In this document: piece after piece, positions 26,942 to 34,404 of the stretch | How the letters are laid out: every line of letters starts with the position of its first letter | Position numbering within the stretch: the first letter of the stretch is position 1 | Assembly: GCA_965116785.1 (NCBI GenBank) | Contig: OZ220731.1 | Coordinates: forward strand, 1,116,001-1,180,000 | From: Bin87 sp965116785 | GTDB lineage: Bacteria; Chloroflexota; Dehalococcoidia; Lucifugimonadales; UBA3495 | Reading direction: 5' to 3' | Length of the DNA stretch: 64,000 nt | Notes under the pieces: model-generated | Told to the model about the DNA's origin: nothing | Databases searched by the model: none | Seen by the model: only the letters and a program-made list of their open reading frames with translations | Position numbers and translations under genes: made by a program

Positions 26942-28339
26942 ATGATTGATCCGGGACAGCCGGCGATCCGTTTGCCGCTGCTGAACAAACTGCTCTTTTC
27001 CGCCGACCATATCGGCATGCAGGCCATCGGCTATTTCCGGCAACAGTGGGTGTTGTTCTTCCTGGCTCCTCCGGCGATTGAGGGAATGGCGCGGGTGCCT
27101 GACGTGTTGGTGCTGGGGTATGGAGTTGATGCGCGGGTCGTGGCGGGAATCCTCATCTTCTCGGGGCGGTTCATTGACGCGTTTACGGATCCGCTGATCG
27201 GGTGGTGGAGCGACCGGACGCGCAGCCGCTGGGGCCGACGAATTCCGTTCATCATGTTCAGCACGCCGTTTTACGCAGGGTTCGGGGCGCTGATCTGGTT
27301 CCTGCCCGACCCGGGGAGCAGCTGGTGGAACGCGGTCTACTTCGTGCTGATGCTTGAGCTGTTCTTCACGGCGGCCACGATGTCCAGCGGGGCCCTGGAG
27401 GCGCTGGTGCCCGAGCTGACCCGGACGGCCCGGGACCGGATGCAAGTGGTGAGCTTCATCTTCCTGTTCGCCGTGGCCGGCGCCGGCCTGGGTTTGGTCA
27501 TGGGCGGTTACATCAAGGACGCCCTGGGCTTCCAGGTCGCCGGGTCAATATTCGCGGTAGCGGCGTTTGTTTTCCGTTACATCTCCCTGGCGGGCATATG
27601 GAAACACGCCCCACGGGACATTGTGCCGGCGCAGGTTCCCTTCTGGGAGGGCCTGCGGGACACGTTGCGAAATTCGCAATTCGTAGCGTTTCTGCCGACG
27701 TTTGTGATGTTCACCACCGGGGTCGGGGTGCTCCAGGGATGGATACCGTTCTTCGCGGTGGGAGTGCTGCTGCAGGAAAGAGACGGGGCGGCCTCGAGCT
27801 GGATGTCCACCAGCGTGATCGGCGGGGCAATCGTGTTCGGGCTGGTGATCTGGGCGCTGTTTTCCGCCGGCGCGGTGAGCAAGCGGCGGATCTATGGGAT
27901 CTGCCTGGTGGCCTGCGCAGCGTTGTACCCGCTGCTGAGCCTCGTGGGCGTGGTCATGACCGAACACCTGGTGGCGCAGGGGCTCGTGCTGGTCTTCATC
28001 GCCGGGATGCCCATGGCGGCGGTATTCCTGCTGCCCAAGGGACTGACGGCGGATATCGCCGACTACGATGCGATCCTGCGGGATGAGCGGCGCGAGGCCA
28101 TGTTCTACTCGACGCAGAACTTCTTCGAGAAGGTTACCTACGCGCTGCCGCCGCTATTGCTGAGCCTGATATTGCAACTGGGGGATTCGGCGGAAAACCC
28201 ACTGGGCATCCGCCTGGCGCCGGTGATGGCGGGGGCGCTGGTGCTGCTGGGATTCGTCCTTTGGCCGCGCTACCGGCTGCCGGACACAGTGAACCGGGAA
28301 ACGGTGACGCAGGCCGGGCTGATGCGGCAGCCGGCCTGA
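26942..28339 (+). CDS. MFS transporter of the GPH (MelB-like) family
   Basis: A 465-aa polytopic protein with about 12 hydrophobic segments. The signature FIDAFTDPLIGWWSDRTRSRWGRRIPF near residue 80 (DPLIGWWSDRTRSRWGRR is the key part) is that of glycoside-pentoside-hexuronide:cation symporters. LTADIADYDAILRDERREAMFYS near residue 365 is also shared with the family. The cargo is unknown. It is a single gene, convergent with the DUF255 gene and divergent from icd. Confidence 0.88.
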   Translation: MIDPGQPAIRLPLLNKLLFSADHIGMQAIGYFRQQWVLFFLAPPAIEGMARVPDVLVLGYGVDARVVAGILIFSGRFIDAFTDPLIGWWSDRTRSRWGRRIPFIMFSTPFYAGFGALIWFLPDPGSSWWNAVYFVLMLELFFTAATMSSGALEALVPELTRTARDRMQVVSFIFLFAVAGAGLGLVMGGYIKDALGFQVAGSIFAVAAFVFRYISLAGIWKHAPRDIVPAQVPFWEGLRDTLRNSQFVAFLPTFVMFTTGVGVLQGWIPFFAVGVLLQERDGAASSWMSTSVIGGAIVFGLVIWALFSAGAVSKRRIYGICLVACAALYPLLSLVGVVMTEHLVAQGLVLVFIAGMPMAAVFLLPKGLTADIADYDAILRDERREAMFYSTQNFFEKVTYALPPLLLSLILQLGDSAENPLGIRLAPVMAGALVLLGFVLWPRYRLPDTVNRETVTQAGLMRQPA

Positions 28340-28350
28340 AGTACGCCGCG

Positions 28351-30399
28351 TTACGAATCCAACTGCGCCGCGAAGGCCGCAGCGTCGGTGACGGGAAGCT
28401 GGCAGGCGTAGTTCTCGCACACGTAGGCGGTGGGCCGGCCATCCTGCATCACCCTCTGCTCCAGCAGGGGGGAGTCCTGGAGCGGCGGGTCGGCGGGGTC
28501 CTCCACGCCTACCAGGACGCGGTTGGGCATGAAGCGGCGGCTCACTTCTCCGAGCATGTCACCGGTGACGGAATCCGCCGCAGCGCCGACAATGACGATT
28601 TCCCGGGGCAGGGAGACGTAGAAGTCCAGCGCGCCGAGCCAGTGGCCGGTGGCGGCGGGAGCCCGGCCCAACATCTGCTGCATGGCGCGCAGCGGCGTCG
28701 CGCCCTTCGTCGAATAGTCGTCGTCGCCGGTGATCACGGCCAGGCGCAGGAGCACGTCGGCGGCCACGGAACTGCCGCAGGGCTGGGCGTTGTCGAAAAC
28801 GTCGCGGGGCCGGATCACCAGGGTTTCGTGGTCGCTGCCGGTGTCGTAGAACCCGCCGACGACGTCATCCCAGAACAGCGCGATCATGCCGTCGGCGACG
28901 GACACCGCCTCCTGCAGCCAGCGGGGCTCCAGCGTGGCCTCGTGCAGGGACAGCAAGCCGTCGATGAGGCAGGCGTAGTCTTCGAGGTAACCGTTGAGCT
29001 TGGCCTCGCCGTTGCGCCAGGTGCGGAGAAGGCGACGGTTTTCGTCGCGCATGGTATCGAGCAGGAAGGCGGCGTTGTCGCGGGCGGCGTCCAGGTAGTC
29101 GGCGCGGCCGAGGCCGGCGCCGGCCTCAGCGAAGGAGCGGAGCATCATGCCGTTCCACGAGGTGAGCACCTTATCGTCCAGGAGCGGGTGGATGCGCTGC
29201 TCGCGCACATCGAGGAGCACAGCTCGGGCGCGCTCCACGGCGGCAAACAGATCGGATTCGGACACGCCGCGCTGCTGACAGAAGTCCTCGGGAGGTCGCG
29301 CCACGTTGAGGATGTTGGCTCCCTCGAAATTGCCGCGCTCGGTGACGCCGTAGTAGCCCATTACGAGATCCGCATCGTCGCCCAGGAGGGGGCGCAGCTC
29401 ATCGGGCGTCCAGACGAAGAACTTGCCCTCGACGCCCTCGCTGTCGGCGTCCTGGGCGGAGTAGAAGCCGCCGGCGGGATCGGTCATTTCACGGAGGACG
29501 TAGTCGAGGGTTTCCTCGGTGATGCGGCGGTAGAGCGGGTTGCCGGTGACCTGCCAGGCGTGGAGGTACAGGCGGGCGAGCAGGGCGTTGTCGTAGAGCA
29601 TCTTTTCGAAATGCGGAACCAGCCAGTAGGCGTCGGTGGAGTAGCGGTGGAATCCGCCGCCCACCTGGTCGTACATGCCGCCGTAGGCCATCTTCTGGAG
29701 GGTCAGCTCGACCATCTCCAGGGCGCGGGCGTTGAAGCCGTGGCGGTTGTAGCGCAGCAGGAACTCGGGGGTCATGGGCTGGGGGAACTTGGGGGCGCTG
29801 CCGAAACCGCCGTTGAGGTGATCGAATTGCGTTGCCAGCTGGGAATAGGCGTTGTGCATGACCTCGGTGGTAAGCGGCGTGAAGCCGCGAGGCATCTGGC
29901 CGGTGCGGCCCATCTGCTCGGAAAGCTGCCGGGTGACGCGGTCGATCTCGCCCTTGTTGGTGTGGTAGGCCTGGCTGGCGGCGGCCAACAGGCGGGGGAA
30001 TCCAGGCATGCCGCCGCGGTCTTCAGGCGGGAAGTAGGTACCGCCGTAGTAGGGATGGCCCTCTGGGGTGAGGAAAACGGTCATGGGCCAGCCGCCGCTG
30101 CCGGTCATCATCTGGACGGCTTCCATGTACACGGCGTCGAGGTCGGGGCGCTCCTCGCGGTCCACCTTGATGTTGACGAAATTGTCATTCATCAGGGCGG
30201 CGATGTCGTCGTTCTCGAAGGATTCGCGCTCCATGACGTGGCACCAGTGGCAGGCGGAATAGCCGATGCTCAACAGGATGGGGCGGTCCTCGTCGCGGGC
30301 GCGGCCGAGGGCCTCCTCGCCCCAGGCATACCAGTCCACGGGGTTCTCGGCGTGCTGGAGCAGGTAGGGACTGGTCTCGTTGATCAGGCGGTTGGCCAT
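28351..30399 (-). CDS. DUF255 / YyaL-type thioredoxin-domain protein
   Basis: 682 aa. The N-terminal thioredoxin-like domain has LINETSPYLLQHAENPVDW and the CxxC site GYSACHWCHVM. A long (alpha/alpha)6-barrel region follows, with conserved LVPHFEKMLYDNALLA and SWNGMMLRSFAEAG. This is the full architecture of the spermatogenesis-associated protein 20 / YyaL family, whose biochemical role is undefined. It is one of three thioredoxin-fold genes in the window and the only one with Cys instead of a TGA codon at the first active-site position. Confidence 0.92.
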   Translation of the reverse strand: MANRLINETSPYLLQHAENPVDWYAWGEEALGRARDEDRPILLSIGYSACHWCHVMERESFENDDIAALMNDNFVNIKVDREERPDLDAVYMEAVQMMTGSGGWPMTVFLTPEGHPYYGGTYFPPEDRGGMPGFPRLLAAASQAYHTNKGEIDRVTRQLSEQMGRTGQMPRGFTPLTTEVMHNAYSQLATQFDHLNGGFGSAPKFPQPMTPEFLLRYNRHGFNARALEMVELTLQKMAYGGMYDQVGGGFHRYSTDAYWLVPHFEKMLYDNALLARLYLHAWQVTGNPLYRRITEETLDYVLREMTDPAGGFYSAQDADSEGVEGKFFVWTPDELRPLLGDDADLVMGYYGVTERGNFEGANILNVARPPEDFCQQRGVSESDLFAAVERARAVLLDVREQRIHPLLDDKVLTSWNGMMLRSFAEAGAGLGRADYLDAARDNAAFLLDTMRDENRRLLRTWRNGEAKLNGYLEDYACLIDGLLSLHEATLEPRWLQEAVSVADGMIALFWDDVVGGFYDTGSDHETLVIRPRDVFDNAQPCGSSVAADVLLRLAVITGDDDYSTKGATPLRAMQQMLGRAPAATGHWLGALDFYVSLPREIVIVGAAADSVTGDMLGEVSRRFMPNRVLVGVEDPADPPLQDSPLLEQRVMQDGRPTAYVCENYACQLPVTDAAAFAAQLDS

Positions 30400-30787
30400 G
30401 GGGATACACTCCTGGGCGCGGATTGGCGGCTCGGGCCGTTTTGGGGGTGTCGCGAGTTTCGTCAGGGGTTGGACGAATTACGTCACGGATGTCGCCGGCC
30501 GATTCTAACGGTTTTGGTGGCGATTCTGAAGTGTGTGGGGCGGATCGAGGGCGTCCCGGCGAGGGGTCTATGTGGCCCGGGTGGGACAAAATGCGTGTAA
30601 ACAGCGGCTTCTCGATGGGGTGATTTTGGGGTCTCGACCCCCCGTTTTGGAGGGCTCAACCCCCTGTTTTGGGGGTGTCGATTTTGGCGGAATCGGGCTC
30701 GAAAATTTTGGTGCGCCGGCCGTGGAATCGTCAGAATCAGGATTTTCGGGACTTATGGATTGGCGGGATTGGGAGATTTGCATGGTT
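30400..30787. other. Intergenic stretch left of the IS110 element
   Basis: No credible gene. The stretch is G/T-rich and contains a short tandem hairpin repeat (30624-30690) and degenerate GGATTTTCGGG/GGATTGGCGGGATT words near 30740-30775, similar in style to dispersed intergenic repeats. Confidence 0.6.
30624..30690. repeat. Short tandem TTTTGG...CCCC hairpin repeats
   Basis: Successive units of about 21-22 bases begin TTTTGGGGTCTCGACC, TTTTGGAGGGCTCAACC and TTTTGGGGGTGTCGA. The first two units each contain a G-run/C-run inverted repeat. A fourth partial unit starts TTTTGGCGG. Copies are imperfect and contiguous, unlike CRISPR. Confidence 0.55.
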
Positions 30788-30812
30788 GCGAGATTGCCGC
30801 GCTGCGCTCGCA
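30788..30812. repeat. Left part of a REP-like palindrome split by IS110
   Basis: This stretch matches the intact copy at 38431-38462, which continues with GATGAC. Here the continuation ATGACAG is found on the far side of the IS, at 31951-31957. A CA dinucleotide is present at both junctions (30811-30812 and 31949-31950). Confidence 0.6.
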
Positions 30813-30839
30813 GTATCTGTGTTGGGTGTCAAGGGTGTT

Positions 30840-31784
30840 TCAGATAACGGGATGGGGATCGGGCTGCCACGGGGTGCCTCGGCGGGCTACGGCGTTGAGT
30901 TGCAGGAGCAGTTTGCGCATGATGGCCACCAGGGCCACCTTGCCGGGCTTGCCCCGCTGGCGCAATCGGTCGTAGCAGGCTCCCAGTCCCACCTTGCTGC
31001 GGGACACCGCCAAGCTGGCCAGATACAAGACCCGCTTGATCCTGGCGCGTCCCCCACGGGTGGCCCGATAGCCCCGTTTCTGACCACTGTCCCGAGACCA
31101 GGGCGCCACTCCGCACAACGACGCCAACGCCTTCGGGTCCCACTGACCCAACTCGGGCAGCCAGGCAATCAGCGTTGCCGCCGTCTGTATCCCCACTCCG
31201 GGCACGCTGCAGTAGAGTTCAAACTGCCGGCGAAACTCCAGGTTCTCGCCCAGCAGTTTCCGGTATTCACCCTCCAAGGCCCCAATCTCCTGATCCAGCC
31301 ACTGGATGTGCCGCTCTATGGACCCCCGAGCCCCCGCTCTGCCGACCTGGGACAACCGGTTCTTCTCCTGGGTCCGCTGCTCCACCAGCTGATCCCGTCG
31401 CCCCACCAACTCCTGCAACCGGCTGCGGTCTGCGCTCTGGGCCAGCGTGGCTGGTGGTTGGAAGACCTTGCCATACTGGGACAACACCACCGCGTCCAGC
31501 CGGTCGGTCTTGGCCTGGTAACCGGAGGCCCGGGCAAAATCCCGCACCTGGTTGGGATGGGCGATATGCACCGCTATCCCGGCCTGGCGCAAGGTCTCCA
31601 CCAGCAGCAGTTCATACCCGCCCGTGGCTTCGCAGATCGCCAGCGGCCCCTCCCAGCTACACAACCACTGCGCCAACCCTGCCACCCCAGCCGGAGTGTT
31701 GGCAAAACGTCGCGCTTTGCACCCGTCCACCGACACGTCCAGTTGACCTTTGCCCACGTCGATCCCGGCCATGGCTCGGCTCAT
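30840..31784 (-). CDS. IS110-family transposase
   Basis: 314 aa. The N-terminal RuvC-like DEDD domain starts AGIDVGKGQLDVSVDG (first Asp) and continues with CEATGGYE and AKTDRLDAVVLSQYG. A coiled-coil linker (EQRTQEKNRLSQ) follows. The C-terminal transposase-20 domain has YCSVPGVGIQTAATLIAWLPELG and the ASLCGVAPWSRDSG segment carrying the conserved Ser. GGAGGTGA precedes the ATG. The frame is intact, so the element may be active. Confidence 0.96.
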   Translation of the reverse strand: MSRAMAGIDVGKGQLDVSVDGCKARRFANTPAGVAGLAQWLCSWEGPLAICEATGGYELLLVETLRQAGIAVHIAHPNQVRDFARASGYQAKTDRLDAVVLSQYGKVFQPPATLAQSADRSRLQELVGRRDQLVEQRTQEKNRLSQVGRAGARGSIERHIQWLDQEIGALEGEYRKLLGENLEFRRQFELYCSVPGVGIQTAATLIAWLPELGQWDPKALASLCGVAPWSRDSGQKRGYRATRGGRARIKRVLYLASLAVSRSKVGLGACYDRLRQRGKPGKVALVAIMRKLLLQLNAVARRGTPWQPDPHPVI

Positions 31785-31950
31785 CTGTCACCTCCGTCTG
31801 ACCCCGTGCGATAATGCCGGCGCCCCGGCTCTCCACACTTGTCATGCGGGTCTCGTTCCCGTCTATCCGTTCGGAGCGGCCGGGCGCCTTCCGGGAGGGG
31901 TGTCCTACTGCGAGACGGCGCAGCCAGGGCTCAGGGCCCAGGCTCACCCA
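31785..31950 (-). ncRNA. Putative bridge-RNA region of the IS110 element
   Basis: In characterised IS110-group elements the non-coding stretch upstream of the transposase encodes a guide (bridge) RNA of about 150-200 nt. This region has that position and size (166 nt). It is rich in potential stems, for example CCTTCCGGGAGG near 31888-31899 and GAGCCCTGG/CCTGGGCCC words near its far end. On the minus strand it contains CTCGCA and CATGACA, which can pair with the reconstructed target around the core. Those matches are only 6-7 nt. No structure was computed. Confidence 0.4.
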
Positions 31951-32064
31951 ATGACAGACGACGCGCCCCTCCCTCTCCCCACAGATTGGCCGATCTGCAG
32001 GGCCCCTTCAACATACAAATGACGTTTGACTACAAGGGTGTACGAGTGAGGCGTCGTGCGGGCA

Positions 32065-33801
32065 TTATGGGAAGTTCACGGTCTGGGGTGGGGTTAGCTG
32101 CTCGGTGGCGCCGCCGACGGTGATGTTGACGAGGTTGCTGTCGGTATCGTAGTGGATCTCGCCGTTAGGGAAGTCGGTTTCGCCATGTCCGTAGCCGGTG
32201 ACCCCATGGGATGACGATGCGCCGTCCCCAACCGGACGCTGGAGCGCCACCTCCCAGACCGGGATATCGATCGGCTTGATGGACTGTCCATAGATTTCGA
32301 TTGTGCTGTGGGAGGTTCCCTTGATCCATGCCTGCTCTTCGGAGCCGGCCAAAGGAAACTTCAAGGACCCGAACCAGGTGGTGGTGTCGGCATCGACGTC
32401 CGTGATCCACACGCCGAACCATTCACCGTCGTTGTCCGCCCCATGAGAGGCCAGCCGCACGCGGTACTCGCCGGCCCCCCACTCGTAGTGTCGCCGCACC
32501 GATATGAAATCTCCCTCGTAGTCGCCGGCTTCGGCAAACCCGCCGGGCGCCAGCCTGGCGTTGGACAAGTCCACGGTGTCCCACCGGGAGAAGATCAGAG
32601 CCTTGCTGCCGTCGTTCCTGGTCTGTATCCCGTAGTAGAGCGGCGCATCGGAGATGGTGTGGTAGCCAAGCATCAGGTAGAGGCCGGTTCGGCTGGAAAA
32701 ATTGCCGACGTCGTTCTGTATCGTGAAGGCCGTGGTCAGCTCACGGAACCGCGGCGGCTGGCCCGTGTCAGCATCCTGGGGCCACATCCAACTGATATGG
32801 GCTATGTGCTCGGGCGCCTGTCCACGTTCGTAGAGTTCGGGTCGCCCCGGTATCTGCGTGGGCGTGGGTGCGGGCGTAACGGACGGCGTGGGCGTGGGCG
32901 GCGGCGGGGTCGGCGTCGGAGCATTGGAGCCGGTCACCGTGAATTTCAGGTCGTTGTACAGTTTCCTACCGTCCTTGGTGCAAACGGCGGCGCGGTGGGA
33001 GCATTGGCGGTCGGCCAGCACGGAAACCAATATATGATCCGGGGCATCGGGCTGCACCGTAATCTCCCACAGGCGGTTGGAACCCTTCGTCCTGCGTTTG
33101 GCTTTGGTTACCGTCGCGTTGGTCACGTCCAGCACCTGGTCGCGCAACCGCTTGTAGCTCATCAGGATATCATCGGTGAAGTGGAGCGCGAAGGTGAAGG
33201 GATCCGCGCCATCATGATCCTCAGGCAAGTCCGACGCGTAGGCGAAGGGGCGCGCGGCCGGTCTTTCAGGCAATGCGCCCGAACCGTCAACCAGGCTGAT
33301 GCTCACGGCAACGGCGTCACCAGGTTTCCATTCCAGGTCGTCGGCCTCCCACCAATAACGTCCCGCGGCGACGGAAGCCGGCTTCAGGCTGTCGGAGGCG
33401 ACGAACTCCTGGTCTCCGATGGCCAGGGTGAAGTCTTTGGGGAGTTCGCGACTGATGTTGAGGTACAGTCCCTGGTCGATGGTCAGCGCGGTCAGCACGC
33501 GATAGGAGCGTTGGTCCAGCGTAAACGACTGGTCGGAGAGGGCTCCCATGTCATCGCCCCAGGTGGAGTATCCGATAATCGTGGGAACGTGGGAGGTTTT
33601 CGAGCCCACGGTCAGGGTGGCCGACCAGGCGGCGGTTGAGTCGTCGGCACTTTGGGCGGACGCCAAACGCTCGGTGAATAAAGCGACGCCCAAGCACGCC
33701 AGCAAAGCGAGGCAGGCAAGCGCGAGCACGATCAGGCGCAAGGTCGAGCGGTTGGACAGGGCGTGATGGACTTTCTCGATAGCGATGGCAGTTATAGGCA
33801 T
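32065..33801 (-). CDS. Secreted or membrane-anchored protein with a DUF3472-like domain
   Basis: 578 aa. A hydrophobic segment (about residues 20-45) is a signal anchor or signal peptide. Residues of about 50-190 form one domain. Residues 200-295 resemble the LHFTDDI...TVT...CTKDGRKL repeat domain frequent in Chloroflexota surface proteins. A Pro/Thr linker (PTPTPPPPTPTPSVTPAPTP) leads to a C-terminal domain resembling DUF3472 (YYGIQTRNDGSKALIFSRWD). Binding of glycans or a surface role is plausible but not shown. GGAGACG precedes the ATG. It lies just beyond the IS110 flank. Confidence 0.75.
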   Translation of the reverse strand: MPITAIAIEKVHHALSNRSTLRLIVLALACLALLACLGVALFTERLASAQSADDSTAAWSATLTVGSKTSHVPTIIGYSTWGDDMGALSDQSFTLDQRSYRVLTALTIDQGLYLNISRELPKDFTLAIGDQEFVASDSLKPASVAAGRYWWEADDLEWKPGDAVAVSISLVDGSGALPERPAARPFAYASDLPEDHDGADPFTFALHFTDDILMSYKRLRDQVLDVTNATVTKAKRRTKGSNRLWEITVQPDAPDHILVSVLADRQCSHRAAVCTKDGRKLYNDLKFTVTGSNAPTPTPPPPTPTPSVTPAPTPTQIPGRPELYERGQAPEHIAHISWMWPQDADTGQPPRFRELTTAFTIQNDVGNFSSRTGLYLMLGYHTISDAPLYYGIQTRNDGSKALIFSRWDTVDLSNARLAPGGFAEAGDYEGDFISVRRHYEWGAGEYRVRLASHGADNDGEWFGVWITDVDADTTTWFGSLKFPLAGSEEQAWIKGTSHSTIEIYGQSIKPIDIPVWEVALQRPVGDGASSSHGVTGYGHGETDFPNGEIHYDTDSNLVNITVGGATEQLTPPQTVNFP

Positions 33802-34404
33802 TCGCCGTCTCCGGATCGTTGGTATTGGTAGAAGACGAGACGCCGATGCGTCCCTAGATTTCAGTTATGCCCCCTCGGTCCGGTCCGACGTATGCGTCGG
33901 GACAGGGGTTGGTGAGGCCGGCCGCGTCGAGCGGGCCGTGAGGGGGTTTGAACGCCACGTCCGGCGCCCTATGCGACGCCGGTACGATTGTTATGCGCTA
34001 CGCGATGCGAGCGGCTATTGGCGGGGGTGGTGGACTAGAACATGAACGTGGTGGTGGGGAGAAGGCGGCAGGCGAGGGTATCGGTTGGGTTCCATATATC
34101 TGCTTCCAGGAATTGGCGTTCGAACCGGCGTATCCCCGGTTCGCGATTGGCGCTGATGCCTGATATCGCTGTCAACGCTAGTGGCCAGGGCCGGACACGT
34201 CAATTGCCATGCGTGAAAAAATCGTGAAATTTTTGTGAAACGACCCTCACACGGTGTGGAGATGGCTCGGTACGGCGACGGTCGCCGAGATGGGGCCATT
34301 GCCAGGGCGCTGGGTCTGCGGCTTCCCGTTGGACGGCTTGGGCGGATGGTTTCGGGTGATACCCTGTCTGCGAAATATTGGGGTATTGCCAGGAGACAGT
34401 CCGA
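33802..34404. other. 600-base intergenic region
   Basis: Only weak overlapping frames are present and none looks coding. It separates two divergent genes and so should hold both promoters. The one clear structure is the set of 11-bp-spaced GTGAAA repeats at 34213-34240. Confidence 0.6.
34213..34240 (+). promoter_or_regulatory. Three GTGAAA direct repeats at 11-bp spacing (candidate operator)
   Basis: GTGAAA occurs at 34213, 34224 and 34235, exactly one helical turn apart, in an A/T-rich pocket of otherwise GC-rich DNA. OmpR/PhoB-type response regulators bind direct repeats with this period. It lies about 165-190 bases upstream of the DUF3352-like gene. No regulator gene is in the window. Confidence 0.45.

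Larger units (their letters stand above)
30813..31950 (-). mobile_element. IS110-family insertion sequence, 1,138 bp
   Basis: The boundaries are deduced from the interrupted REP-like repeat: removing 30813-31950 restores GCTCGCAATGACAG, as expected from the related copy at 38431. The element has a DEDD transposase, about 27 bases of 3' flank and 166 bases of 5' non-coding sequence. No terminal inverted repeats are visible, which is normal for IS110. The shared CA at both ends would be the core dinucleotide. Boundaries are an inference; the transposase is certain. Confidence 0.7.

Noticed and set aside
28261..30600. 779-codon open frame antisense to the DUF255 gene
   Set aside because: Shadow of a well-conserved protein; Gly/Val/His-rich with no recognisable domain.
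30624..30690. CRISPR array
   Set aside because: Units are contiguous and imperfect, with no spacers and no cas genes.
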